A stretch of DNA of 64,000 nt, from the NCBI GenBank assembly GCA_031769625.1, contig JAUIMM010000519.1, forward strand, positions 7,639,501 through 7,703,500, read 5' to 3'. The notes beneath the pieces are model-generated. The model saw nothing but the letters and a program-made list of their open reading frames with translations, was not told the DNA's origin and did not search any database. Position 1 is the first letter of the stretch, and each line of letters begins with the position of its first letter. Both the position numbers and the translations under genes were made by a program. This document shows positions 9,604-20,790 of this stretch, piece by piece. The stretch is from Taudactylus pleione (lineage: Eukaryota; Chordata; Amphibia; Anura; Myobatrachidae).

Positions 9604-10008
9604 TATTAGTGTTCGCTCTAGCTCCGGCGGCAGGCAGGGCGCCGGAGCTAGAGAGGGCAACCTTGTGCGCACGCGTGCCCGAAAAGGGGGTGTGGTCATG
9701 AAAAGGGGGCGTGTGTATAAGACGCGGCCCCTTTTCGTCATACTTGGGGGCGTGCCCGGCACTTACGGACACGCCGGGCAGCCCCCAAGGACTGCAGAAA
9801 GGGAGAATAGATGCCGGGCGCATACGTCTATTCTCCGGCGGTGACTGGGTCACCGCACATTTCTCCACCCGCGGGTGAAGACGGCACCCGCAGGCTGTGA
9901 GGGCAGGGCGCTTTTTGCCCTCTTCCTGGAGGGCAGGGTGCTTTTTGCCCGCCAGAAGGAGGGCAGGGCGCCACGCCCCGCTAAAACAGCCTAGCGGGAA
10001 TGCTATAT
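9604..10008 (+). repeat. GC-rich dispersed repeat, copy 1
   Basis: This is homologous in order and orientation to 29182-29524. Both start with an inverted CTAGCTCCGG-type pair. Both run through GGGGGCGTG and ACACGCCGGGCAGCCCCC-like segments, a CACCCGCAGGCTG block and repeated GGGCAGGGCGCTTTTTGCCC. Both end in AACAGCCTAGCGGGAATGCT. It is non-coding. Confidence 0.7.
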
Positions 10009-10119
10009 ATCAAGCTTCCAATACAAGTGATAACCTTCCACCAGTACAAGGCGTGGAATCGGACTCCATCATTGAGACAAGTTTAACGTGCTGTACCTGG
10101 TGTGTGGGTAAAAGCCAGA

Positions 10120-10390
10120 AACATACTGTAGTAAATGCATTGAAAAAGACAGAAACCATGCAAAGTGTATTGAATAGCCGGAAATCATATTAAAGGCATT
10201 TATAAAGCTGGACACAATGCAAAGTGTATTGAAAAAGCCTGAAACCATGCAAAGTGTATTGGAAAAGCTGGAAACCCTAGTAAATGCATTGAAAATGTGC
10301 ATACTATACTAAATGCATATATAGGCGGAAATGCTTAAAAAAAAAAAACAACAACCTGGAAACCGTTGTAAATGCATTGGAAAAGTGTCG
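10120..10390 (+). repeat. Short tandem repeat, about 35 bp
   Basis: The unit GAAACCATGCAAAGTGTATTG, with variants such as GTAAATGCATTGAAAA, recurs about seven times with an irregular spacing of 30-38 bp. Confidence 0.7.
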
Positions 10391-10564
10391 ATCGTGTATC
10401 TGATTCCATTTTTTTATTTTCTTTGTTTTCAATAAATTGAGGCCACGTTGTCAGTTATAACACAGACAAATGATGATATAATATACAAGCATGGTCTGGC
10501 ACGCCCAATAACGCACTAATAACTTCTGTCGGTGCCCTCATAGGATAGAAGACTATAGCATGAG

Positions 10565-10655
10565 AGGTGCGGCACTCCAGGCATATAATAAAGGCAATAG
10601 ATCATACAGCCGAGCCTCATCTCTATTATATGCCTGGAGTGCCACACCTATCATT
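10565..10655. repeat. Inverted repeat (fold-back)
   Basis: GTGCGGCACTCCAGGCATAT and its near complement ATGCCTGGAGTGCCACACCT flank a loop of about 40 bp. Confidence 0.7.
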
Positions 10656-10950
10656 ATATAATACATATTTTTTTATTTTTAGTGGACACTCCAGATGCTC
10701 ATATATTTTTTGCGTAGCCAGAACAAATAAATGACAAATGTGCAAAAAAGGACTGGCATTCTGGGAACAGTTTGAATGCATGAACTCTTGGGAGTTTATT
10801 TGGTGCAAGAAACGGCAACATCACTGGTCTGCTCAGGACCCTTTATCAAACCATACAAATATTTAATATTATACATTGTCTATTGATTTTATAGGCCGGC
10901 TAATATATGGTAAGACATGCTACAATCTTTGTACAAACAGTTTACAATTT

Positions 10951-11465
10951 TTAACCACTCAACTGAGTATTTTTTCCCCCAGAAAACTGCTTAAACGTTT
11001 TTTTTTTTCCTTCTTCTTCTTTAAAAAAAATATTTATCTAAGGGGTGTTTTGCAACCTCCCCCCAAGTTTTCCTAGGTCCCCATTATAAAGTAACTGCCC
11101 ACCCCCTGTAGGCAATAGACCCCCCCCCCCCAGGGGTCATAAATTTGAAGAATAATACCAGTATAATTTTTTTTACCACCCCCTGGGGTCATATTTATCT
11201 TTATTAGCTCCTCCTCCCCCATATGCAGAGCGCAGCAGAGTGTATGTCAGGGGGAAATGATGATCAGTCCCCCCTGCTGAAGCTGATCTTTGCAGGTGCA
11301 GAGATCAGCCAGCACTGTGATCCCCAGCACACAAGTGCATAACGGATCTCTGCAAAATCCGGGAGAACCAGCGTGGCAGTGCGGTCGCATGTGATGAGAC
11401 CTTGCCAGCTGAATCACTGCTGATTGCGGTCGCATCAAATGCAACGCTGCCAGCTAAGTGGTTAA
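10951..11465. mobile_element. TTAA-flanked element (piggyBac/Kolobok type)
   Basis: TTAA lies at both borders (10951-10954 and 11462-11465) with inverted ends CCACTCAACTG and CAGCTAAGTGG. The segment CTAGGTCCCCATTATAAA matches, in reverse orientation, the interior of the larger element at 51972-53356. No transposase is present. Confidence 0.65.
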
Positions 11466-11531
11466 ATAACAACAAAAGCTGCTACAACTAACTTGGGTTG
11501 TATACAACTCAGACTGATTGTGAGTCTAGAA

Positions 11532-12335
11532 CAGTGGTTCTCAAACGCTATCCTCAGGACCCCCACAGGTCACGTTTTCCAGATCACCCAGCAGGTGCAC
11601 AGGTGTATTCATTACTCACTGACACAATTTAAAAGATTCACAGGTGGAGATAATTATTTCACTTGTGATTCTGTGAGGAGACCTGGAAAACATGCACTGT
11701 TTGGGGTCCTGAGGACTGAGGGCCTGATTCAGAGCCGCTCGTAAGCGGTCGCTCGTTCGCTCCGAACGATGTTCGCACAACTGCGCATGCGTATGGGTTG
11801 TAATACACATGCGCGAACCAGTCATTGTGGTCGGAAATTTTGTGCTCGCAAAATAGCGAATGCCTGCTATTTTGAGTGACAGGATGAGGCGTTTGTGGGT
11901 GGTAACAGGGGAAGGTGCTTGAAAACGGGGAGTGGAGATCCGAACGCAGGCGTGCCAAACTGTCAAAACGGGCGTTTTAAGGGTGTGCATAATTAACAAA
12001 GCAGCGTCATCAACCACGTCACTTGGTTGTTTCTTAGCCTGAACTGTTCGCATGATTGTGGTAGGAAAATCCAACCACAAGCACTTCGAGCAGTTCAGAT
12101 GCCTTTCGATGTACTCGATTAATCTAATAAATAGCGGAGATGACGTAGGATGCGAGCGGCCAGGGGGCGTCTTTACAAAATAGCGAGCGCATGTTTCGTT
12201 CTCTCGCTCAGACATAGAGGCGTCAACAGACCGCAAAGAGCGAGCGCTGTATTTAAATATCCGGCCCCTTTTTTTGACCGAGCGAGCGCAAATAGCGTCG
12301 GGCTCTGAATCAGGCCCTGAGTTTGAGAACCTGTG
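11532..12335. mobile_element. hAT-like element carrying a nested insertion
   Basis: The ends CAGTGGTTCTCAAAC and GTTTGAGAACCTGTG are inverted. The flanks GTCTAGAA (11524-11531) and GTCTAAGA (12336-12343) are an 8-bp duplication with two changes. The element is split by the 598-bp insertion at 11720-12317. Confidence 0.75.
11720..12317. mobile_element. GGGCC-ended element (copy B), nested in hAT
   Basis: The ends GGGCCTGATTCAGAGCC and GGCTCTGAATCAGGCCC are perfect inverted repeats. TGA is duplicated exactly (11717-11719 and 12318-12320). The interior is an AT-poor fold with repeated GAGCGAGCG motifs. The long minus-strand open frame across it is low-stop noise. Confidence 0.85.
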
Positions 12336-12479
12336 GTCTAAGAGATATTGTGTCTGCACTGACCGAGTGACATACAGAAAGCTAATATGGATGACTGGAA
12401 GATACAAGATAAAAAGGGAGGAGGATGGTGTTGAGTTATATGAGCGTAGGTAAAGAAGTGTGTGGTAATGAGGAACAAG

Positions 12480-13078
12480 GGCCCTCATTCAGAGCCACTC
12501 GCTATTTGCGGTCGTTCGTTCTAAAACAAGGGGTGGCTATTCAAATGAACCGTTCGCTGTTTGCGGTCTGTTCACGCCTCTATGTCTGAACGAGCGAGCA
12601 AAACTTGCGTTCGTTTTTTGGAAATATACGCCCCCTGGCCGCTCGCATCCTACGTCATGTCCGCTATTTATTAGATTAATCGAGTACATCGACAAGGGTA
12701 TGAACTGCTCGCTATTCTTGTGGTTGGTGTTTGCTACCACAATTTTGCGAGCAGTTCTGACTCTAAAATAACCCAGTGACGTGGTCAATGACGCTGCTGT
12801 TTTAAATATGCACACCCATAAAACGCCCGTTTTGACCTTTAAGCGAACCTGCGTTCTGATTTCCACTCCCCATTTTCAAGCACCTTCCCCTGTTACCACC
12901 CACATACGCCTCTTTCTGTCACTCAAAATAGCAGGCATTCGCTATTTTGCGAGCACATGAATTTTGGCCGCACTGACTGGTTAGCGCATGCGTATAACGA
13001 TCCGTACGCATGCGCAGTTGGGCTAACATCGCTCGGAACGAACGAGCGGCCGCTTACGAGCGGCTCTGAATCAGGCCC
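12480..13078. mobile_element. GGGCC-ended element (copy C), inverse of copy B
   Basis: This is a 599-bp relative of 11720-12317 in the opposite orientation, lying only about 160 bp away. AAG is duplicated exactly at 12477-12479 and 13079-13081. The pair therefore forms a large imperfect palindrome. Confidence 0.85.
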
Positions 13079-13290
13079 AAGGTCAGAAAATATTTATGTG
13101 CTGGCCGGAGGTTGAGGATGTATTGGAGGGGCCATGAGACTTACAAAATGAGATCAATCATTAACATATAGATGCCAATATGGGAGAAAAATTCTTTAGG
13201 CAGGGAGGGAAATTTCCAGAGAAAAGGAATCACGGCCTTATCTGCATTAAAGAGGTATTTTTATACATCCTAAGAGTTATCCACGTGGGA

Positions 13291-13780
13291 TTAACGTGTA
13301 ACAAAAAATGTCAGTATTGCATCTGCAAATAGTGAAATATTTAGGCATATAATGCTTTTTTTTTTTCTATTTCTGAGATTGCCATTGGTAGCAGAAAAAT
13401 ACTTCGGGAAGCTTTTTTTTTTTTTTAAGTCGTCTACCCTTACGCAGTAGCCGTGGTACCAGTCCTGACAAACTCCTCCATTGAATGCTATTTCCAAATC
13501 CTCAGTTGGTTTCAAACAGGACTCTCATAAAGCATTGTGACCAGTGTCTTTCAAATAGCAGTGATATGTGAGTGGACATGTTTGGAGCACTGTGATAAGT
13601 TCCTTTTGTTTGACTATGCTGTTGTGGAAAATTTGGTTCCAAATAGGATTTCCCATCATATTTTATCAGGTCAGTAGCTACCCAGTTTCTTATTTGTGGC
13701 ATATCCTTCTGGGCGTATGGTACGTTACATGATGCTGCAATTACAGTACATGTGTTATATTGCACATACAAACACACCAG
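13291..13780 (-). pseudogene. Probable C-terminal part of MULE-like transposase ORF
   Basis: Two adjacent minus-strand frames read VPYAQKDMPQIRNWVATDLI and, further on, CQDWYHGYCVRVDD. The latter resembles the C-X2-W-[FY]-H-x2-C half of a PHD-type zinc finger. A terminal zinc finger is known in some MULE-type transposases. The same strand at 15120-15766, 22740-23175 and 24000-24480 carries other pieces of this kind of protein. Frameshifts and internal stops show it is dead. Assignment to the same original element as the upstream pieces is inference. Confidence 0.4.
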
Positions 13781-14154
13781 TCATAATTATTTTGTTGTTT
13801 TGGTATGTCCGTGGAAGCATAGAATGACCATGCCTTCAAATTCAAATAATTTAAATAGAAAGTGATTTTCATCTATAAACTACATTATTTGCTCAATGTT
13901 TGAAATATTCAATCCATGTAGAGAATACAATACCATTTTTTTTTTAAATGACAGCAGTAAGAATCCAGTGCACACCTCCATCATTAAGTGTTTGATGGTC
14001 CGAACAGACAGTCTTTGTAACAATAAGGATTCAAAGAAAAAAAAACAACGGAAGTGGAAAAGGTTTGCATCATAGCCAAGGTCCTTGCAGTGAATTGCTT
14101 GTAAGGCAATGGGTTTATTGCCTTACCCATCAATAACATTGTCATTCAACCACT

Positions 14155-15130
14155 ATGAACCTTTCTGTCACAAGCCGCTCAGGCGAACGCCGGGGACCAT
14201 CCGCTGAGCTCCTCCCATCAACTGTCCATCATCCTTGCTCTGTTCTGGATTGGTTCCTGCGGCTATTTCTTTCTGGTGTGAACGCTGCTCCGATGCCGGT
14301 GATAGCGTTTCACGTGTTTCCGGTTTGCTGTTGTCTCCTGTTATGCAGTTGAGTAACCAGTTCTCCTGCCTGCTTGTGTTACCTGCCATTTTTGTCAGCT
14401 AGGCGCATGGTCCGCATATCTACTACCTGCTGTTTGTGTCATCTTGGTGGCACCGTCTGCATATCCACGCTCTGCCGTTTGTGTCATTCAGGTGGCACAG
14501 ACTGCACTCAGTGTCCAGAGTGCGCAGTTCTGCGTCCAGCTGCTTGTGTCAACCCGGCGGCACAGGCCGCACTCCAGCATCCAGCTGCTTGTGTCAACCT
14601 GGCGGCACAGGCCGCACTCCAGCGTCCAGCTGCTAGTGTCAACCCGGCGGCACAGGCCGCACTCCGACGTCCAGCGGCTAGTGTCAACCCGGCGGCACAG
14701 GCCGCACTCCAGCGTCCAGCTGATAATGTCAACCCAGCGACACAGATTGCAATCCAGAGTACCGCCGCCTGTGTCAACTTGGCGGCACATGTCCTCCTTA
14801 TGACCACCACAGCCTGGCAAGGCTGCTACACGGCCAAAGACCGCATCTTGTTCTACGACCCGGCAATACCAAGGCCGCTACATGGCCCAAAGGCCGCATC
14901 TTGTTCTTCGGCCCACAGGCCACAACAGGTCAAGGCTTACCAGCTCTCAAGGCTGCTGCACGGCCCAAAGGCCGCATCTTACCACACTACCCTCGGTCCC
15001 CGACTAGTCCAAGACTTTCCAGCCCTCAAGACTCTCCACGGCCGCAGCTAGCCAAGTGTTCCAGCCCTCAAGGCTGTTGCTGGACAATCCTTACAAAAGA
15101 TAATACCCGTACCCTAGCACTTTCAGAGAA
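14155..15130 (+). repeat. GC-rich block with 45-bp minisatellite
   Basis: GTGTCAACCCGGCGGCACAG recurs every 45 bp (14546, 14591, 14636, 14681, 14726, 14771), with two older copies before it. A second motif (GGCCCAAAGGCCGCATCTT) repeats at 14890-15050. Because 45 is a multiple of three, several frames stay open, including a 225-codon + strand frame with CVNPAAQAAL repeats. I read this as repeat-driven openness, not a gene. The block may be part of an LTR, since it starts with TGTCAC. Confidence 0.7.
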
Positions 15131-15766
15131 TCAGTCCTAAGCATATATTTGAAATAGTAGACAGTAGTCCTCCTTTCTTTGGACACCAATAGGTAAATTC
15201 CATGTTGTCCCTTTGTACTGGCACTAAAAGATTTTGAAGGGATTCTCATCTCTTACAGAAGCACTTACTGATGATTTTCATGAGTAGGAGAATAATCACA
15301 ATGAAATAATTAATGTTTTTTGGGGGGTGTTAAGCACTTTGGTCTTTTATGATTGGTGTTGAAGTTAAAGGTGGTTTGCATGCTAACTCAGGAGATACTG
15401 TATGCTGCACATCCACTTCCATAGCAGTTAGACGCAGGAACAACATACGTTTTCTCTTGAAGTCTTGGAAATCTCCTTCCAGATCTTTTTTTGTTTTGCT
15501 TTAGTTTAATCGAGTGAAGTTTCCCAGATTTGTCAGGCATAACAGGCGTCCCAATTGATTTTCTTGCAGCCCTAATGTGATAGCATATTCTTGTACTTGG
15601 GCAAGAACACTTCTCATTGGGAACAAGCTAAGTAAATAATAGGCGTCTTTTTATCTTTAATTACAAACACCGGTTTGAGTGTCTGCTAGAACCTGTTGGC
15701 AAGTGGCAGATTGCTTCTCATACATGACTTCCTTTGGTGCCTGTGAAACATATCCTTCTTTAGCAA
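15131..15766 (-). pseudogene. MULE-like transposase fragment
   Basis: Read on the minus strand from the LTR border, the sequence gives IAKEGYVSQAPKEVMYEKQS, then broken frames. It appears to continue the coding remnant that lies on the far side of the Gypsy element (22740-23175). Stops and frameshifts are frequent. No catalytic motif falls in this piece. Confidence 0.35.
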
Positions 15767-16212
15767 TGTAAGAGGGGAAGGGGGTGGGCTAATGTGTGTG
15801 CCTGCTGCCGTGCAGGTGTGGCTGGGACACTTACCTCTCGCATCCCGTGGCTCTCACCTTCAGGCCACCAAGGTTACTCCTGCCGACTGTCCTGTTCTCC
15901 CTGGTTCGACACAGCCAGGGACGGTCTACCCTGTAAGATGGGTTGGACAGAAGGGATCTTGGTGCCACAAGACAGACAGAGACCTTATGGAGACTAGAAG
16001 ATGGTCACCATTGGCACTTTTGGCCTCAGACTGGTTACACCCATATGCCAGGCACCGGGGTGCAACCTGAACGAAAACACCCGAGGAGGAGAGAGGGGAT
16101 GACGCACACAACAATGATGCAACACATGAACACAGAATGCGCTCACCAGGTATACTCTTGTCCCCTTGATGGGCGGGTGGTCCTGGTCACAACCCCTGCA
16201 AGAGAGCACAGC

Positions 16213-16445
16213 AGCCTAGCGCTGCTCGTGAACAGTGCCTACGGCCTAGTGCTGTGTGTGAACAGTGCCTGCTGCCTAGCGCTGCGCGTGAACAGTGCCT
16301 ATGGCCTAGCACTGCGCGTGAACAGTGCCTGCGGCCTAGCGCTGCGCGTGAACAGTGCCTGCGGCCTAGCGCTGCACGTGAACAGTGCCTGCGGCCGAGC
16401 ACCATATGAGGACAATACCTGCGGCCTAGTGCCGAATGAGAATAC
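16213..16445. repeat. 30-bp tandem repeat in the 3' LTR
   Basis: The unit GCCTAGCGCTGCGCGTGAAC plus AGTGCCTGCG occurs about eight times at exact 30-bp spacing. The other LTR has only three to four degenerate units (22281-22388). Confidence 0.9.
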
Positions 16446-16726
16446 CTAACAAAGGGGATACAGTGGCCTCGGCCTAACGCCGCACGGAGGTGATCCAGTC
16501 GAGGGATACGCAGTAACCTAATATAGAGGGTACGATGGTCACGGCCTAACGCCACATGGTGGTGGTCCAGTAGGTGAACAATGATACACAGTAATCCAAC
16601 AGAGCAAGCAAAAGGGTCTCTCACTAAGGGCTTACCTGATCCGCTGACCTGTGTCCTGGGCTCCTTCCAGTGACGGTCCATCTGCTCCGGCAACTCCAGG
16701 CACACCACGCCGGGCCACACGCTGGG

Positions 16727-16736
16727 CTTTAAATAA
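16727..16736 (-). promoter_or_regulatory. TATA-like box in the LTR
   Basis: On the minus strand this reads TTATTTAAAG. The same motif is conserved in the other LTR at 22570-22579. Confidence 0.4.
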
Positions 16737-16858
16737 TTGCCGCATGGCCCTCTGGGGTTGATGACGCCCCAGATCACCGCTTCGCCTGGTGATGATGCGC
16801 CACACCACGTGGGCGCACCCGGCGACGCGGGGTCTGATCCCCGATGGAGTGGCCCACA

Positions 16859-16880
16859 CTCTCCCCCTCTTTTCCTTTTG
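16859..16880 (-). promoter_or_regulatory. Polypurine tract
   Basis: On the minus strand, an unbroken purine-rich run (AAAAGGAAAAGAGGGGGAGAG) ends exactly where the 3' LTR begins with TGTGGG. This is the plus-strand primer position of LTR elements. Confidence 0.85.
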
Positions 16881-18342
16881 TAGTCCCCTCAAAGACTGGA
16901 TTGCATGACCACTCGAAGTTCTGGTCCGCGAACCGCGGTGCCGGCACTCCCAGGGTTGACCTTGTGGACCGCTGGGCTGGGGCTTCGGGGGATGGGGTGT
17001 CGAGTTCGGCCGTGGGTGGGCTGCCCTGGGGCCCCGGTTGTGGCGTGCCTGCTCGTGCTTCTAGTAGGGGTGATTCGATTCCTGCTGGCTCTTCTGCAGC
17101 GGCTGAAGGGTTGGGGCCCCCGGAAGGTGGTGGTACCCACCAGGTGAATGGGGTGCACCCTGGGGCCCTCCGCATCGCAGAAGTTGTGGGTGCCCCCCCT
17201 GCACTGTACGCCCGGCCTTGTGTTGCGACCCAACTCCTGCAGCTCCTGCTTCTGGGAGAGTGGGTGTTGCCGCTGCCATCTTCGGCACGCACCTGGTAGA
17301 CCGCGTTGTTGGGGGAGACCTGTCGCTGCACAATGTAGGACAGCACCTCCCATCTCAGACTTAGCTTGTTCCTCAGGCGATTCTCGCGGGCCATGACTCC
17401 CTGCCCGACTGGGAAGGGCTCCCCCATGGCTCCCCGGGGCTGGGGTTGCCTGGTGGACTCGCTGTTCCGCTCTGCCACCTCTCCTACCGTCCTCCAGCTG
17501 TCGTTTTTGCTCCTTGATCCATACACTATGGGTCCACTCATCCTCCCCCTCGGGTAATGATAGGTCGAGGTCCTGCAGTTCCCTCCCGGGCTGACCGAAC
17601 AGCAGGAAATAGGGGGAAACGCCTGTGGTCTGGTAAACTCGGTTGTTGTACGCCCACACCAGTTCTTGCACAAACTCTGGCCAACGGCGCTTCTTTTCGG
17701 CTTCCAGAGTCCGATTGAACCGTTCACAGGGTCCATTGGGTGATAGGGCGTGGTCCTGGATTTTTGCATGCCATAGGTCTGGCAGAGTCGCTCCATCACA
17801 CGGCCCTGGAAACATGCTCCTTGATCTGAGTGGATGCGCTCGGGGCAGCCGTACCTCCGGATGAAGTGTTCTACGATGGCCTTGGCAGCTGCTTCTGTCT
17901 GATCACTGGTGGGCACCACCGTGGTGAACTTGGTGAAGTAGTCTGTCATCTCCAGGGCATACAGGTACCCACGCGTCGACTTCCCTATCAGCACGTAGTC
18001 CACCATAAACTGCTCCAAGGCTCGCCTGGTCCGGATGGTTTGCACTGGGCCCTTTGTTCTGTGGGCTTGGTGACCCCGCACATCGAGCATGTCCGCCACA
18101 CGTCCTCCATAAATCCCTGTAGCCCTGGGAAGTAGTACTGACGGCAAATCCACTGAAGCATTTTGGCCACCCCGAGGTGGGCTCCCTCTTCGTAGGCCTC
18201 CCACCACCAGGCCTCGGGCCATGCCTTCCGGGAGCACGACCTGCCGTACTTCACGAAGTTCCTGTTCCAGGTAGGTGTGCTGGCACAACACCCCGTCGTG
18301 GATTGTCAACCGATCCCATTTGTGAATCACCCTGTGGCCCAT
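16881..18342 (-). pseudogene. Gypsy integrase, frameshifted
   Basis: The domains run from high to low coordinates. First is an HHCC-type zinc-binding region with a clear CSMC pair (about 18060-18150). Next is the catalytic core, with the IHSDQG motif around the second aspartate and SRTTPYHP downstream. The reading then shifts frame near 17740, so the CERFNRTLE segment that carries the catalytic glutamate lies in another frame. A WEVLSYIVQRQ...VYQVRAEDG stretch (about 17270-17370) resembles the post-integrase GPY/F-type module. The distal part is Pro/Gly-rich. Integrase would join element cDNA to the host chromosome. This copy cannot make an intact enzyme. Confidence 0.85.
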
Positions 18343-18723
18343 CCTGCAGAGTTGGCCTCTCGTAGGTGGAGGGCCAATGTCCTCGTTCCTTCCAGCCTTG
18401 GATGGCCCTCAGGTCCTTGTCGTGTTTCTGCTGTGTGGCCCACTCAGGGGCGGTTCTCCGCAGCTAGTGGCCGCAGCTCCCGGAGTTTGGGGGGTGGCCT
18501 AACCTTGGTAGGGTCAGGGATTTCCAGCCCTTCCCGGTCTTCATCGGATGGGCCCTCGGGCACCTCCACGGGAAAGCGGGACAGGGTGTCGTCGTTGTCC
18601 TTACCCGGACGGTAACTGATCTTGTGGGAAAATTTTGCCAGACAGGCAACCTAGCGCTGCTCCAGGGCCCCCAATTTGGCTTTCCCCAGGTGTGCCAGGG
18701 CGTTGTTATCTGTGACCTCAAAG

Positions 18724-19236
18724 TCAGCCGCTGTCAAGTACTCGGCGAACTTCTGTCACTGCCCATACCACTGCCAGCAGCTCGAGTTTGAAAGAGCTGT
18801 AGTTTTTGGGGTTCCTTTTGGAGTCCCGCAGACTCCGGCTTCCATAGGCAATAACCCATTCTTGCCCTCCCTGGATCTGGGAGAGGACTGCCCCCAGCCC
18901 TTTGTGGCTGCCATCGGTGTAGACCAAGAAGGGGTTGTCGAAGTGAGCATAGGCGAGCATGGGTGCTTCGGGGAGGGCTTCTTTCAGCTGGTTGAAGGCC
19001 TTGTCTTGGGCACAGCCCCAGGCCACTGTCTTCCGTGCATCCGTCGCCACAGCTCTTAGCAGCTTGTGAAGGGGTCCGGCTATCTTAGCAAGACTACTCC
19101 AAGAAAGGCCCGCACCTCCGTCACGGTGGTGGGTGTCTTCCATCCTTGAATTGCGGCGGGCTTGTCGGGTGTGGGTTACACCCCGGCTTGGGATACTATG
19201 TGCCCTAGGTACTCCAGGCTGGGTTGGAGGTGGCAC
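18724..19236 (-). pseudogene. Gypsy RNase H domain
   Basis: The frame contains FLVYTDGSHKGLGAVLSQ, with the first catalytic aspartate, and further on FKLELLAVVWAVTE, with the catalytic glutamate. This pattern is standard for the RNase H that follows reverse transcriptase in Ty3/Gypsy pol. It would degrade the RNA strand during cDNA synthesis. The frame is separated from the reverse transcriptase by a stop at 19323-19325 and by frameshifts. Confidence 0.85.
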
Positions 19237-19239
19237 TTC

Positions 19240-20144
19240 CTCGGCTTCAGCTTGAGCCCATACTGCTCCAGCCTCTACAGTACCTGATCCAGCCTCCGGA
19301 AATTCTCGTCCAGCATCGAGGTTTACACTATATCGTCCAGATAAATCAAGATCGAGTCAAAGTTCAGGTCCCCCAGGCAACGTTCCATGAGCCGTTGGAA
19401 GGTAGCGGGCATGTTGTAGAGTCCAAAGGGCATCCGACAGAAATCGAATAGGCCCATGGGGGTGATAAAGGCTGTCTTGGCTTGGACCCTTTCGGCTACA
19501 GGCACTTGCCAATACCCGCTGGCCAGGTCCAATGTTGAGGAGAAGCGAGATTTCCCCAGGGCGGCCAATGACTCTTCGATGCGGGCTAGATGGTATGCGT
19601 CCCGTACGGTGCAGCTGTTCAATCTCCGATAGTCCACGCAGAAGCGTAGTGCCCCATCCTTCTTTTTCACCAGGACAATTGGGGCTGCCCACGGGCTCTT
19701 GCTCTCCTTGATGATGTGATTATCCAGCATCTGGCGGATCATGGTCTTTACTTCCTGGTACAGCTTTGGTGCGATGGGTCGGTATCGCTCCTGGATGGGT
19801 AGTTGGTCCCCGGTGTTGATTTCGTCCAACTCCCGGGTGTAGCCGAAGTCGACCTCGCTGCGTGAGAATGCCTTTTGTTTCTTCCATAGTAGCCGCTCAA
19901 GCTTCTTTACAGCGGCTGGGCCGGACTCTTCCAGGGGCACGTCCATTTTTTCCAGTATTACTCGCCTGTTCCAGTCCTCAGTGGGCAGTGTCCATGGTTT
20001 CTGCTCATCGGGATCCAGGAGAACGGTTCGTCCTGACTTGATGCTGCCTCCCGGGCACGGCCTCCAACTGGCCCAAGATGGTCCTGGGGGGAATCCGTGC
20101 AGGGGAGTCACCCAGGTTACAGATTCGGACAGGCACCACTCCAC
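19240..20144 (-). pseudogene. Gypsy reverse transcriptase, stop after YLDD
   Basis: The 273-codon open part shows the finger and palm motifs in order: KSPWAAPIVLVKKKDG, CVDYRRLNS, a TLDLASGYWQ segment with the first catalytic aspartate, FCRMPFGL and ILIYLDDIV. The YLDD catalytic box is at 19332-19343. A TAA stop (19323-19325) immediately follows IV, cutting the palm and thumb off. The domain is otherwise well conserved, so the copy is not very old or was under constraint until recently. It would copy the element RNA into DNA. Confidence 0.92.
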
Positions 20145-20790
20145 GCCTGACCACTGCCAAGGCCTGAGCCACGATCAATCTGGCTTTGGCCAAACCAGCA
20201 GGGTTCTATCATGACTTCCCTTCCTTCCAGTTGCTCCTGTGCCTGCACGGGCAGGTTCAGGACCATCTCCGGCCTGGCGGGGACCTTCCCCTGTTGGTTA
20301 TGGTGGGTCTTGATACGTCCCAGGGGTCTGGCATTATTGGCTGGAGGCTGTTCCTCGCACAGTCGCACCACCCTTTGCAGGGCCTCCTGCATGGGTTTGT
20401 GTACCCCTAGGTGTCTCCAATGCATGGGGCTTTTTTCCTGGACTATGGCTTGGTCCAAGCAACAGAGTATATTCATCCCTAAGAAGACGGGTCCATTCTT
20501 CAAGTCCTCCCCGGCGACAACCATGATGCCTTTCTTTCCTAGGGGTTGGTCATATAGTTCCACATCAATCCACACCATTCCCAGGATGGGGATAGGGAGG
20601 TTGTTCGCGGCCATGAGGGATACCCAATCCCTGACGTTGGTCTTCTACAGGTGGGAGTAGTTTTCCTGGAAGCATCGCTTGGACACTGTCGACACTTGGG
20701 AACCTGTATCCAGGAGACAGCGCTGGCTTTCTCCTGCCAGCTGGGCTATTACCGTGGGGCACTCCGAGATCTGACGAGTAGGGAATGTTC
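20145..20790 (-). pseudogene. Gypsy aspartic protease and linker
   Basis: The active-site sequence CLLDTGSQVS is intact (DTGS codons at 20699-20710). The reading then shifts frame into a stretch with AANNLPIPILGMVWIDVEL and FLGMNIL, the C-terminal half of the retropepsin fold in this clade. The protease would process Gag-Pol. A frameshift between the two halves (about 20610-20650) disables it. Confidence 0.8.

Larger units (their letters stand above)
15767..16858 (-). repeat. 3' LTR of the Gypsy element
   Basis: 1092 bp, matching 21821-22729 along its length. It is longer mainly because of eight 30-bp units at 16213-16445. A TATA-like CTTTAAATAA (read TTATTTAAAG on the minus strand) lies at 16727-16736. 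Confidence 0.9.

Noticed and set aside
11616..12488. 290-codon minus-strand open frame
   Set aside because: It runs across the border between a hAT-like MITE and a nested GGGCC-ended element. The composition is CG-rich and no domain is recognisable.
14374..15051. 225-codon + strand open frame with 15-residue repeats
   Set aside because: The 45-bp tandem unit keeps several frames open on both strands. There is no conserved domain and no sign of a transcription unit.
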